DNA from: Streptomyces sp. TLI_053
GTDB taxonomy: Bacteria; Actinomycetota; Actinomycetes; Streptomycetales; Streptomycetaceae
Direction of reading: 5' to 3'
Assembly (NCBI RefSeq): GCF_900105395.1
Contig: NZ_LT629775.1
Coordinates: forward strand, 4,610,001-4,674,000
Length of the DNA stretch: 64,000 nt
The position numbers were made by a program, and so were the translations under genes. Below, piece after piece: positions 33,940 to 42,692 of the stretch. Positions within the stretch are counted from its first letter, which is position 1. Every line of letters starts with the position of its first letter. The notes under the pieces were generated by a model, which saw only the letters and a list, made by a program, of their open reading frames with translations, had not been told where the DNA came from and ran no database searches.

Positions 33940-34887
33940 ATGAACACGAACTCGAACGGGAATACGAAGAACGGTCCCCTGGGGCGGCGGTCCCTGCTCG
34001 GTGGCGCGGCCGCCCTCGGGGTGGCGGGCTCGGCCCTCGGCGCGGGCGCTCGCACGGCGAGCGCCGCCCAGGGCAGGCCCCGCGTCCAGGACGGGCGGTT
34101 CCAGGGCAGGTCGGTGCTCATCACGGGCGGCACCTCGGGCATCGGCAGGGCCGCCGCCCACGCCTTCGCGGCGGCCGGTGCCCAGGTCGGATTCTGCGGC
34201 AGGCGGGCCGAGTTGGGGCGGCAGGTGGAACGGGAGATCCGGAACGCGGGCGGCGAGGCCACGTACATCCAGGCCGATGTGCGGGTGGCCGACCAGATGC
34301 AGGCCTTCGCGGACCGGGTCGCGAGCCGGTACGGCGGCATCGACGTGGCCTTCAACAACGCGGGGATCGGCAGCAACAAGCTTCCGCACGAGCTGAGCGT
34401 CGAGGAGTGGGACGACGTCCAGGCCACCAATGCCCGGGGCGTCTTCCTCGCCATCAAGTACGAGATCCCGCACATGCTCCGGGCCGGGCACGGCGTCATC
34501 GTCTGCACCTCCTCCTCGGCGGCCGACCTGGCCCGGCCGAACAGCGCCGCGTACACCGCGAGCAAACGGGCGGTGCAGGGCATCGTGAAGGCCGCCGCGC
34601 TCGCCTACGGACCCCGGGGCATCAGGCTCAACGCCCTGCTGCCCGGCACCACCGACACCCCCTTCGTCCGCCCGCCCGGCATCCCGGACGAGGCCTGGGC
34701 GGCGTACAAGAAGGCGTTCGGCCCGCTCAACATCGACGGCCTGGAGCGGATGGCCGAGGCCGAGGAGATCGCGCGCGCCGTGCTCGGGCTCGCGTCGGAC
34801 GACTTCCCCTACATGACGGGCGCCTCGGTCGCGGTGGACGGCGGAAGCACCGCCGGCCGGAAGATGATCCAGCCGAGCCGCGGCTGA
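33940..34887 (+). CDS. Short-chain dehydrogenase/reductase with Tat signal peptide
   Basis: 315 residues. The N-terminus carries a twin-arginine motif (GRRSLLGGAAALG) and an Ala-rich hydrophobic stretch ending ASAA near residue 46, a good Tat signal with a cleavage site. It is followed by a complete classical SDR domain: ITGGTSGIGRAAAH (cofactor), NNAGIG, the catalytic Ser in CTSSSAAD, Tyr205 and Lys209 in YTASK, and a C-terminal TGASVAVDGG. SDRs are normally cytosolic, so export of a folded, cofactor-loaded enzyme is unusual. GTG 33931 is an alternative start. The substrate is unknown. Confidence 0.88.
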   Translation: MNTNSNGNTKNGPLGRRSLLGGAAALGVAGSALGAGARTASAAQGRPRVQDGRFQGRSVLITGGTSGIGRAAAHAFAAAGAQVGFCGRRAELGRQVEREIRNAGGEATYIQADVRVADQMQAFADRVASRYGGIDVAFNNAGIGSNKLPHELSVEEWDDVQATNARGVFLAIKYEIPHMLRAGHGVIVCTSSSAADLARPNSAAYTASKRAVQGIVKAAALAYGPRGIRLNALLPGTTDTPFVRPPGIPDEAWAAYKKAFGPLNIDGLERMAEAEEIARAVLGLASDDFPYMTGASVAVDGGSTAGRKMIQPSRG

Positions 34888-34975
34888 GGCCGGGGCGGAC
34901 CACTCGTCCGTCGGTCCGGGTCCCGTGTCCCCACCTCCGGACGGCCGGTCCCGCGCCGGGCGGAGCCGGCCCGGG

Positions 34976-35977
34976 TCAGCCCACTCCGGGGTGGACCAGG
35001 CGGCCGTACTGGATGAGGGAGACGGACTGCTTGAGGCGGCGGGCGCGGACGCTGATCTCGTAGCCGCGGATGCCCTCGGTGCCGGCCAGGCGGCCGCTGA
35101 GGTAGCGGTAGAAGGCGGGGGTGTCCTCGCAGATGACGACGGCCATGAGGTTGTGCCTGCCGCTGGTGGCGGCGACGAAGGCGCACTCGTCGTGCCGGGC
35201 TAGTTCCTCGCCGATCCGGTGGAGTGCGGGCAGGTCGACCTGGAGCCAGAGCATGGCGTTGAGGTCGTAGCCGAGACGTTCGGCCAGGATGTCGATGCCG
35301 AAGGTGAGGAAGCCGGCGGCCTCCAGCGCCTCCAGCCGGCGGGCGACGCGGGTCGCGGACCAGCCGGTGGCCTGCGCCAGGCGGGTGTGGGAGGCGCGAC
35401 CGTCCTCGGCCAGGGCCTCGAAGAGGGGGCGGTCCTCGCCGGTCGGGACGGGCGGGGGACCGGCGGGTGCGGGGCGCGGCACGGTCAGTTCTCGGACCTG
35501 TTCGTCGGTGAGGGCGCGCCTGCCCCCGGCCCAGCCCGCCGTGCCGGGGGGAGTGAACGGGTGCAGGAGGAGATCCACGCTCAGGTCCAGGATCGAGGCG
35601 GCCTTGGGGAGTTGTCGCAGCAGGACGTCGCGCCCCGTGTCACGCCCCGTGTCGGGGGCCGAGCGGATGGTGCAGATGATCTCCGATCCGCCGGAGGCGA
35701 CGCTGGCGTAGCCGACCTCGGGCCTGCGGGCGAGGGAGTCGGCGACGGGCCCCGCGGCGTCCGGGCGGCACCGCAGCCGGGCGATCCACTCCGCGCCTCC
35801 GTGGGCGGCCGGGCTGCTCAGCCCCACGACCCGCATCACCCCGGCGCGGCGCAGCGCGCCGTAGCGGCGTGCCACGGTCTGTTCGGACGCGCCGACCACC
35901 TCGCCGAGGCGGCGGAACGAGGCACGCGGGGCGCAGTGGAGACCGTGGATGATCCTGCGGTCGAGATCGTCGTACAT
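34976..35977 (-). CDS. Tandem (double-length) Lrp/AsnC-type regulator
   Basis: 333 residues, twice the usual ~150. The first module begins LDRRIIHGLHCAPRASFRRLGEVVGASEQTVARRYGALRRAG (winged helix) and the second DRPLFEALAEDGRASHTRLAQATGWSATRVARRLEALEAAG. Each is followed by a ligand-binding sheet. Such fused regulators are common in streptomycetes. It is divergent from the MFS exporter at 36131 with a 153-bp shared intergenic region, so it very likely controls that gene in response to a small ligand. The start is ATG 35977; the frame's long upstream extension is antisense to the transporter and not real. Confidence 0.88.
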   Translation of the reverse strand: MYDDLDRRIIHGLHCAPRASFRRLGEVVGASEQTVARRYGALRRAGVMRVVGLSSPAAHGGAEWIARLRCRPDAAGPVADSLARRPEVGYASVASGGSEIICTIRSAPDTGRDTGRDVLLRQLPKAASILDLSVDLLLHPFTPPGTAGWAGGRRALTDEQVRELTVPRPAPAGPPPVPTGEDRPLFEALAEDGRASHTRLAQATGWSATRVARRLEALEAAGFLTFGIDILAERLGYDLNAMLWLQVDLPALHRIGEELARHDECAFVAATSGRHNLMAVVICEDTPAFYRYLSGRLAGTEGIRGYEISVRARRLKQSVSLIQYGRLVHPGVG

Positions 35978-36130
35978 GGAGGAAGAGTCACACACAGAAG
36001 GCGTGGAACGGAGGTTTCTCCGCACCGGGCGGGATCGCACGCGGATTTGTCGGCCGCCTGGACGAAGCTGGTCCGCGCCCCCGCAGCAGCCGGTGCCCGC
36101 GCGGCACCCCGCAGTCGAAGGAACCACTCC

Positions 36131-37768
36131 GTGAACTCCGCAACGGTGCGACGCCCCGGGGCCGGACGAGGCGTCACGCTCGTCATGGCCTGCCTGGGCG
36201 TCTTCGTCGCCTACCTTCCCGTGACCACCGTGTCGGTGAGCCTGCCGGCGCTCCAGCGGGCGATGAACGCCTCGACCTCCCAGCTGTCCTGGGTGTCGGA
36301 CGCCTTCGTGCTGCCGATGGCCGCGCTGATCCTCACCACCGGGGTGTGGGGCGATGTCCACGGCCGCAAGCGGGTGTTCCAGGCGGGCATGGCGTTCTGC
36401 GCGCTGGGCGCGGCCGTCTCGCTGGCCTCGGACTCGGTGCAGGCGCTCTGGATCGGGCAGGCGGCCTCCGGCCTGGGTGCTGCGGCGCTGCTGCCCACCA
36501 CGCTGACCCTGATCAGCCATGCCGTCCCCGACCACCGGGAACGCGGCAGGTTCATCGCCCTGTGGGCGATGTCCATGCTGGCCTCGCTGGCCGTGGGGCC
36601 GCTGATCGCCGGGGTGCTGCAGGAGCACGTCGGGGTGCGCTGGATCTTCCTCCTGCCGATCCCGGTGTCCCTGGCCGTGCTGGTCGTCGCGGCCTTCCTG
36701 CTGCCCGACTCCCGCGCGCCGCAAGGCCGTCGGCTGGACTGGCCCGGGCAGATCACCGCGGCCGTCGCGGTCACCGCGGTCGTCTACGGCGTGATCGAGG
36801 GCGGCGCCGACGGCTTCGGTACGCCCCCGGTGGTGACGGCGCTGGTGCTCGGCGCCGTGAGCGCGGTCGCGTTCGTCGTGGTGGAGCGCCGCAGCAGCAG
36901 CCCGATGCTCGACCTGGCGCTGTTCCGCAGCCCCGCCTTCGCCGCCACCTCGCTGGTCGCCATGATCAGCTTCCTGGGGCTGATCGGCTTCTTCTTCGTG
37001 CTGAGCCTGTACTTCGGCCTCGTGCAGCACCTGAGCACGCTGGAGGCCGGACTGCGGCTGGTCCTGGTCTCCGGGACGTCCCTCGTCGTCGGCGTCCCCG
37101 TCGGACGGCTGATGCACCGGATCTCCGCCCGGGTCATGATCACCACCGGCCTGGTGGTGATGGCCGGCTCGCTGCTGTCGCTGACCGGTGTCGACGCCGG
37201 CACCTCCTACGGGTCCCTCGCCTGGCGCCTGGTCCTGCTCGGCCTGGGCGTGGGCACCGTGCTCACGCCGATGACGGCCTCCGCCGTCTCCGCCGTCCCG
37301 CACCACCTGGCCGGGATGGCGGCCGCCGGGAACAACGCCTTCCGCCAGGTCGGCGGCGCCCTCGGCCCGGCCGTGCTCGGCGCCCTGCTCACCACCCGCG
37401 CCCTGGACGCCCTGCCCGGCCGCCTCGCCGACGCCGCGGTACCGGCGGAGACCGGCGGCCACGTCCTCGCCGTCGCCCGGGAGCAGGGGCTCGGTGCCGT
37501 GGCCGGCCTCGATCTTGGTCCCGCGACCGGACCGGCTCTCTCCGCGCTGGGCGACTCCTTCCTCGACGGCCTCCGGCTCTGCCTGGTCGTCTCCGCCGCC
37601 CTGGCCCTGCTGGCCGCCCTGGTCTGCGCCGTGCTCCTGCGCCCGGCCGCGGCGGGCGCAGACCGTCGGTCCCCCACCGCGGGCGCCGCCGCCCCACCGC
37701 AGCGCACGGCCACCGCTCCCGCTGGTACCGAGGACGCGCCCGCCCAGGAGTTGCAGCGCACCCCATGA
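36131..37768 (+). CDS. DHA2-family (14-helix) MFS drug exporter
   Basis: 545 residues from GTG 36131 with AAGGA 8 nt upstream. It has the MFS motif A equivalent DVHGRKRVFQAG after helix 2, LALPALQRAM-type helix 1 and 14 predicted helices. Motif C-like glycine-rich helix 5 (LAVGPLIAGVLQ) marks antiporters of the EmrB/QacA group. The hydrophilic C-terminal tail is Ala/Pro/Thr-rich. It probably exports a toxic or secondary metabolite using the proton gradient, under control of the divergent Lrp-type regulator. A terminator hairpin follows. Confidence 0.92.
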   Translation: MNSATVRRPGAGRGVTLVMACLGVFVAYLPVTTVSVSLPALQRAMNASTSQLSWVSDAFVLPMAALILTTGVWGDVHGRKRVFQAGMAFCALGAAVSLASDSVQALWIGQAASGLGAAALLPTTLTLISHAVPDHRERGRFIALWAMSMLASLAVGPLIAGVLQEHVGVRWIFLLPIPVSLAVLVVAAFLLPDSRAPQGRRLDWPGQITAAVAVTAVVYGVIEGGADGFGTPPVVTALVLGAVSAVAFVVVERRSSSPMLDLALFRSPAFAATSLVAMISFLGLIGFFFVLSLYFGLVQHLSTLEAGLRLVLVSGTSLVVGVPVGRLMHRISARVMITTGLVVMAGSLLSLTGVDAGTSYGSLAWRLVLLGLGVGTVLTPMTASAVSAVPHHLAGMAAAGNNAFRQVGGALGPAVLGALLTTRALDALPGRLADAAVPAETGGHVLAVAREQGLGAVAGLDLGPATGPALSALGDSFLDGLRLCLVVSAALALLAALVCAVLLRPAAAGADRRSPTAGAAAPPQRTATAPAGTEDAPAQELQRTP

Positions 37769-37775
37769 CGGCCGG

Positions 37776-37800
37776 GGCGCCCGGCGTTCTGCCGGGCGCC
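37776..37800 (+). terminator. Hairpin after the MFS exporter
   Basis: A perfect 10-bp stem, GGCGCCCGGC / GCCGGGCGCC, with a GTTCT loop, 8 nt after the stop codon. Confidence 0.65.
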
Positions 37801-37882
37801 TCGTGTCCGGACCGCCGGGCCGTGCCCACGGTCGCGACCGACGAGCGCACGGCCCGCCAGAACTCACGCCCACGGCAACCCG

Positions 37883-38296
37883 TCAGACGGCCACGAGCCG
37901 CACCCGGTCACCACAGAGCTTGGCCATGTCGTCGATGTCCGACGTCAACAGGACGACCGGTCGCGGCTGCCGCAGTGCCATCTCGGCCACCGCCGCGTCG
38001 ATCGCGTACTTGTGGCCGTGCAGGCCTGCGGCGATGAGCATCGCGGAAGCCGCCCGAGCCTCCTCGTCGCCCACCTGCACGATCCGCACGCCGGACAGGA
38101 TCCACCGGAGCCGGGCCTGGTCGGTTCGGCCGTGGACAGCTTCGATGATGGTCAGAGCACTGATCACCACCTCCATGCCCCGCTTCCGCGCCTCCGCGAC
38201 CAGCGCGACGGCCGGTTCATGGTCGCCGAGCAGCTTGGAAAGACCCTCGGAGTCGAGCACCAGGGTGCCCTCGTGAGTCAGCTTGCGACGGGCCAT
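37883..38296 (-). CDS. PIN-domain (VapC-type) toxin
   Basis: 137 residues, the usual VapC size. PIN acidic residues are seen in LVLDSEGLSKLL (Asp), ALTIIEAVHG (Glu), KYAIDAAVAEMA (Asp) and LLTSDIDDMAKL (Asp). These ribonucleases cut tRNA or rRNA and are neutralised by a cognate antitoxin. Its start lies 19 nt inside the upstream antitoxin gene, indicating coupled translation and autoregulation by the complex. Confidence 0.85.
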   Translation of the reverse strand: MARRKLTHEGTLVLDSEGLSKLLGDHEPAVALVAEARKRGMEVVISALTIIEAVHGRTDQARLRWILSGVRIVQVGDEEARAASAMLIAAGLHGHKYAIDAAVAEMALRQPRPVVLLTSDIDDMAKLCGDRVRLVAV

Positions 38297-38562
38297 CCGT
38301 CCTCCTCGGCGAACACCTCGTCGAAGACCTGCCGCGCTCGCTCCTGCTCCGTCGGCGAGATCGATCCCTTCCGACGCTCGTAGTCGGCCAGGTACTCGTC
38401 CAGAACCTGACCCCGCAGTTCCCGCTCGACGGCCGCGGTGATGAATGCCGAGAACTCGCGCTTGCCCACCCGCCGGCGGATGGCCTCGGCCGTACCTTCG
38501 GGCAGGGAGAGGCTGACCCTGGTGGCCGGCCCCTCGCCGATGCTGTAGGGCGTGTCAGTCAT
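38278..38562 (-). CDS. Ribbon-helix-helix (CopG-like) antitoxin
   Basis: 94 residues. An N-terminal ribbon (ATRVSLSLPEG) and two helices (TAEAIRRRVG and FSAFITAAVERELR) form a CopG/RHH DNA-binding unit. The acidic C-terminal half (DEYLADYERRKGSISPTEQERARQVFDEV) would wrap the toxin. It is the first gene of a two-gene operon and probably binds its own promoter with the toxin. Confidence 0.82.
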   Translation of the reverse strand: MTDTPYSIGEGPATRVSLSLPEGTAEAIRRRVGKREFSAFITAAVERELRGQVLDEYLADYERRKGSISPTEQERARQVFDEVFAEEDGWPVAS

Positions 38563-38605
38563 GACGCCCAGATTATCAAAGAAGTAGGAATGAAGGCCCC
38601 GGCCC

Positions 38606-38640
38606 GGACCGCCGCAGGCGGCCCGGGCCCGCGGCGGTCC
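38606..38640 (-). terminator. Hairpin after the NmrA-family gene
   Basis: GGACCGCCGC / GCGGCGGTCC, a 10-bp perfect stem with a GC-rich internal loop, immediately past the stop of the minus-strand gene at 38647. Confidence 0.45.
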
Positions 38641-38646
38641 GGCCGG

Positions 38647-39486
38647 TCAGCGGAAGGCGGCCAGGTTGTCGGTGAGCCACTGGCCGTAGGTGCGGGCCGG
38701 GTGGCCGGTCAGGAGCTCGACGGTGTCGTTCACCGGGGCGGGCCGGCCGGCGGTGGCGGCCATCAGGTCCAGCAGGGCGGCCACGAAGTCGGCGTCCATG
38801 AACCGGCCGAGCTGCTCCCGCACGACCGGGGCGGGCACCTCCTCGAAGCTCAGCTCGCGGCCCAGGGCCCGGCCGAGCGCCTCGACCTGTTCGGTCTGGG
38901 TGAGCGACTGTGGGCCCGTCAGATGGTGGACCAGGCCGAAGTGCTCGGGGCTGCCGAGCACGGCGGCGGCCGCCTCGGCGACGTCGCGCTCGTGCACCAG
39001 CGAGGCGGCGGCTGCGGCGTGCGGGCCGCGCAGCACGTCGCCGCCCGGCAACTGCATCGCCCAGGAGAGCGAGTTGATCGCCGGGAAGAACAGCCGCAGG
39101 AACGTCCGGTCAACGCCGGTCGCCGTGATCTCCCGCTCCACCCGGGCGTGGTAGGCGGCGATCACGTCGGGCTGCGGGTCCGCGCCGTCGACGACGGCCC
39201 CCGAGGACAGGAACACGATCTGCCGCACCCCGGACCGACGCACCTCCTCCAGCAGCGGCTGCACGTCCAGGCCGTAGGGCAGCACCAGGAACAGTTCCGT
39301 GACGCCGTCCAGCGCGGCCCCGAGGGTCTCCGGCCGGGTGAGGTCCCCGGGCACCACCTCGACGCCCTCGGGCAGTCCGGCCCGCTCCGGGGTGCGCGAC
39401 AGCGCCCGCACCTTCCGTCCGGCGCCCGCCAGCACCTCCACCGTCTGCCGCCCGAAGTGCGCGGTCGCACCGATCACAAGAATCAC
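38647..39486 (-). CDS. NmrA-like NAD(P)-binding protein
   Basis: 279 residues. The start is GTG 39486, chosen for GGGAGGG 7 nt upstream and because the Rossmann motif (VIGATAHFGRQ) follows at once. Further features are RALSRT, DLTRPETL, FLSSGAVV and a C-terminal substrate lobe (LTGPQSLTQTEQVEALGRALGR). It belongs to the atypical SDR group that includes NmrA and quinone-oxidoreductase-like proteins; members are reductases or redox sensors. It faces away from the MocR regulator at 39655, sharing a 168-bp intergenic region, so it could be a target of that regulator. Confidence 0.85.
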   Translation of the reverse strand: MILVIGATAHFGRQTVEVLAGAGRKVRALSRTPERAGLPEGVEVVPGDLTRPETLGAALDGVTELFLVLPYGLDVQPLLEEVRRSGVRQIVFLSSGAVVDGADPQPDVIAAYHARVEREITATGVDRTFLRLFFPAINSLSWAMQLPGGDVLRGPHAAAAASLVHERDVAEAAAAVLGSPEHFGLVHHLTGPQSLTQTEQVEALGRALGRELSFEEVPAPVVREQLGRFMDADFVAALLDLMAATAGRPAPVNDTVELLTGHPARTYGQWLTDNLAAFR

Positions 39487-39654
39487 GACGGATCCCTCCC
39501 CATCACCGTTCCGGTCACTTCCTTCGGAACAGACAGTAGAGGCCATCTAGGTCAGTTCTGGTCCTAGCTGGCGCCGACTCCACCACGGCCGGGCCACGCT
39601 GACGGGGTGTCGTGCATGCGACACTTCGGGAGAGCGGAGCCCGGAAGGAGAGGC

Positions 39655-41220
39655 GTGGGATCGTCGGAGCTGCTGATCGTGCTGGACCGGGGCAGTACGA
39701 CGCCCCTGCAGCAGCAGGTGTGCGACGGGATCGCCGGGCTGGTCCGGTCGGGGCGGCTGCGGGCCGGGGAGGCCGTACCGGCCTCGCGGGAGCTGGCGGC
39801 CCAGCTCGGGGTGTCGCGCACGGTGGTCCTTCGGGCATACGAACTGCTGACCGCCAACGGTCTGCTGACGGCCCGGCGGGGCTCGGGGACCAGGGTGGCC
39901 GAGCGGGCCGCCGGGGAGGGGGCCGGGCCCGGTCCGACCCGGACGGCGCTCGCGCCGCAGCCGCCGCTCGCCACCGACGGCGGGGACGCGCTGTGGCAGC
40001 CGTGGGAACCCCCGCCGATGCAACAGGCCGGTGCGGGACTGGACTTCCGGCACGGGACCCCGGCGCTGGCCAACTTCCCGGTGTCGCGCTGGCGGCAGTC
40101 GATGCACGAGGCCTACGCGCGGGCGGACGTCGCCGCGCTCGGGTACGGGCCGGCCGAGGGCTCCGCCGCGCTGCGGGCGCAGATCGCCACCCTGGTCCGG
40201 CAGAGCCGGGCACTGGACGCCTCGCCCGACAGCATCCTGGTGACCAGCGGGGCCACCCAGGCGCTGGACATCCTGGCCCGGCTGCTGGTCGGCCCGGGCG
40301 ACGTGGTGGTGATCGAGGACCCGAGCCACACCGTGCTGCGCCAGGTCTTCGGCTCCACCGCCGGCACCGTGGTGCCGGTGCCGGTGGACGAGGAGGGGCT
40401 GCGGGTCGCGGACATCGACGCCCGCGTCCGGGCGCACGGCCAGGACCCGGACCGGGTGCGGCTGGTCTACGTGACGCCCTCGCACCAGTTCCCGACCGGG
40501 TTCATCATGTCCGAGGCCCGGCGGCGGGCCCTGCTGGCCTGGGCGGCGCGGCGCGGGGCGACGGTGCTGGAGGACGACTACCACAACGAGTTCACCTTCG
40601 CGGCGGAGCGGCTGCCGGCCCTGGCCGCCGCCCGGCACCAGGGCACGGTGGTCTACGTCGGCAGCTTCAGCAAGACGCTCTTCCCGGCGCTGCGGATCGG
40701 CTACGCGATCCTGCCCCAGCGGCTGGTGCAGCCCTTCCTCGGCATCAAGTGGATCACCGACCGGCTGACCCCGACGGTCACCCAGGAGGCGCTGGCGCAC
40801 TTCGTCGCCACCGGCGCCTACGCCCGGCACGTCAGCCGGATGACCCGGCTGTACCGGGAGCGCCGCCGCTCGCTGCTGGACGGCCTCTACACGCACTTCG
40901 GCGCCGAGGTGCGGATCTCCGGGGCGGCCGCCGGCCTGCACGTCCTGGTCGCCCTCACCGGGGCTCGCGGCGTCGGCGAGGACGAGATCGTCCGCCGGGC
41001 CGCGGCGCTCGGTGTCCGGGTGTACCCCGCCTCGGGGTACTTCGTGCGGGAGCCCCCGGCCGAACCCACCTTCCTGATGGGCTACGCGGCCCTGCCCGGC
41101 ACCCGGATCGCCGAGGGCACGGCGCTGCTGGCCACAGCGGTCCGTGAGGCCACGGCGGTCCGGGAGGCGGGCAGGGGCGGCCGCGGCCGCCAACCGGCTC
41201 CGGGCGGCGGCGGCCGCTAA
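39655..41220 (+). CDS. MocR/PdxR-type GntR regulator with aminotransferase-like domain
   Basis: 521 residues from GTG 39655, with GGAAGGAG just upstream. The GntR winged helix covers about 1-75 (PLQQQVCDGIAGLVRSGRLRAGEAVPASRELAAQLGVSRTVVLRAYELL). A class I aminotransferase fold follows, with VTSGATQALD, DDYHNEF and the PLP lysine in VGSFSKTLFPALRIGY. MocR proteins bind PLP and amino-acid-derived ligands and usually act on divergent or adjacent genes. It ends 4 nt inside the convergent UbiD gene and flanks the biosynthetic cluster on one side, with the second MocR gene flanking the other. Confidence 0.9.
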   Translation: MGSSELLIVLDRGSTTPLQQQVCDGIAGLVRSGRLRAGEAVPASRELAAQLGVSRTVVLRAYELLTANGLLTARRGSGTRVAERAAGEGAGPGPTRTALAPQPPLATDGGDALWQPWEPPPMQQAGAGLDFRHGTPALANFPVSRWRQSMHEAYARADVAALGYGPAEGSAALRAQIATLVRQSRALDASPDSILVTSGATQALDILARLLVGPGDVVVIEDPSHTVLRQVFGSTAGTVVPVPVDEEGLRVADIDARVRAHGQDPDRVRLVYVTPSHQFPTGFIMSEARRRALLAWAARRGATVLEDDYHNEFTFAAERLPALAAARHQGTVVYVGSFSKTLFPALRIGYAILPQRLVQPFLGIKWITDRLTPTVTQEALAHFVATGAYARHVSRMTRLYRERRRSLLDGLYTHFGAEVRISGAAAGLHVLVALTGARGVGEDEIVRRAAALGVRVYPASGYFVREPPAEPTFLMGYAALPGTRIAEGTALLATAVREATAVREAGRGGRGRQPAPGGGGR

Positions 41221-41233
41221 CCGGCTCCGGGCG
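41192..41233. repeat. 15-nt direct repeat across the MocR/UbiD convergent stops
   Basis: AACCGGCTCCGGGCG occurs at 41192-41206 and 41219-41233. The second copy supplies both overlapping stop codons. Confidence 0.6.
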
Positions 41234-42692
41234 CGTCGGTGAACCGGGCCCGGCGGAAGCGGCGCCGCTGCGCGTAGGGGACGGTGCAGTCGAACACCGC
41301 CTTCGCGGTACGGCCGTCCGCCGACAGCAGGGGCGAGTAGGCGACCGACTGGGTCGGGTCGAGCGGGAAGCCCTCCCGGTCCGGCAGGACCAGCAGGTCC
41401 CGGTCGGCCTGCCACCGGGTGACCATCGCCCACCACAGGTCCTGGTCCGACTCCAGGTCCACGTCCTCGTCCACGGACAGCACCAGCTTGGCCATCCGGA
41501 ACTCCTCCAGGACGGCCCGGGAGGCCTCCCGCACCAGCGCGTCGTCCTCGGCCGAGCGTTTGGCCGCCCACTGGAGCACGACCATCAGCTGTCCCCCGCC
41601 GGCGGTGTGGCAGTGCACCGCCCGGACGGGGGCGCCGCGGCGCCGCAGCACGGCCAGCACGGCCGCCTCCATCCCGAAGCCGAGCAGCACGGACTGCTCG
41701 TGGCCCGGGCCGGAGACGGCCTGGAGGATCGGGCCGCGCCGGGCGGTGATCCCGGTGATCCGGACGGTCGGCAGGGCCGGGTGGGCGGTGCCCTGGTAGC
41801 CGAGGAACTCCGGGGTGGCGGCGCTGCCCCTCGGGTTCTCCGGCATGGTGTCCGGCAGGAGTTCGCCCTCCAGCACGTACTCGGCGTGGGCGATGTACTC
41901 GGCGTCCACCGTGCGGCAGGGCAGCAGTTCCACCGGGGCGCCCGCGAGCGCCCCGGCGACCGCCAGTTCGTCCGTCCCGGTCGGGACGAGCGAGGTGGGG
42001 CAGCAGGAGGCGAGCAGCACGGCCGGGCCGAGGCCGAGGTGGATCGCCACCGGCAGCGGCCGCCCGGCGGCGAGCGAGTTGCGGTGGGCCTGCTCGAGGT
42101 CCCGCCCCGGCACCATCCAGATGGTGAGCAGGTCGGGGCCCTGGACGCACATCCGGTGGATCGACAGGTTGCGCACGCCGGTGGCCGGATCGGTGGCGAG
42201 GACGGCGCCGAGGGTCAGGTAGGGGCCGGCGTCCTCGTCGGTGAGCACCGGGACGGGCAGGGCGGTGAGGTCCGGCTTGCGGTCGCTGCGGGCCCACCGG
42301 TCGGGGTCGGCGGCGGGCACCGGGGGCAGTGGCGCGGCCACCGCGTCCAGCAGCCGGTGGGCCAGCTCGGCGGGGGTGGCGCCGAGCAGGGCGGCGGCCC
42401 GCCGCCGGGTCCCGTACAGGCCCATCAGTACGGCGCCGGGCCCCGGTTCCGCACCGTCCTCGGCCGTGACGGCGCCCTCCTGCGGCGCGATGCCCGAGGG
42501 CGTCACCTGCTCGAACAGGACGGCCGGGCCGGGGCCGGTGGGCGGCGCCGCCGGGGCGCCGGCCCACCGGGCGTAGCGGGAGGAGACCCCGAAGCGGGCC
42601 GGGACCTCCTCCCGGACCCGGACCAGTTCTCCTGGCATCAGGTCCAGCGCGGCCAGCGCCGCCCGCAGGTCGGCCGGGTGCCGACGGCTCAT
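41217..42692 (-). CDS. UbiD-family (prenylated-FMN type) decarboxylase
   Basis: 491 residues, the family length. The prenyl-FMN/Mn site segment is GVRNLSIHRMCVQG, matching the N-x-S-x-x-R pattern of UbiD, followed by IHLGLGPAVLLASCCP and EYVLEGELLPDT. The downstream EGPFGE-type motif is degenerate here (MPENPRGS). UbiD enzymes add or remove CO2 on aromatic or unsaturated acids and need prFMN from a UbiX partner, not encoded in this window. It is the last gene of the eight-gene cluster and overlaps the chorismate-mutase gene by 4 nt. A decarboxylation step on a chorismate-derived acid is a reasonable inference. Confidence 0.85.
   Translation of the reverse strand: MSRRHPADLRAALAALDLMPGELVRVREEVPARFGVSSRYARWAGAPAAPPTGPGPAVLFEQVTPSGIAPQEGAVTAEDGAEPGPGAVLMGLYGTRRRAAALLGATPAELAHRLLDAVAAPLPPVPAADPDRWARSDRKPDLTALPVPVLTDEDAGPYLTLGAVLATDPATGVRNLSIHRMCVQGPDLLTIWMVPGRDLEQAHRNSLAAGRPLPVAIHLGLGPAVLLASCCPTSLVPTGTDELAVAGALAGAPVELLPCRTVDAEYIAHAEYVLEGELLPDTMPENPRGSAATPEFLGYQGTAHPALPTVRITGITARRGPILQAVSGPGHEQSVLLGFGMEAAVLAVLRRRGAPVRAVHCHTAGGGQLMVVLQWAAKRSAEDDALVREASRAVLEEFRMAKLVLSVDEDVDLESDQDLWWAMVTRWQADRDLLVLPDREGFPLDPTQSVAYSPLLSADGRTAKAVFDCTVPYAQRRRFRRARFTDAPGAG

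Noticed and set aside
34976..37873. 965-residue minus-strand frame covering the MFS gene
   Set aside because: Only its last 333 residues (from ATG 35977) are a real Lrp-type protein. The rest is antisense to the exporter, which has an RBS and clear membrane helices.
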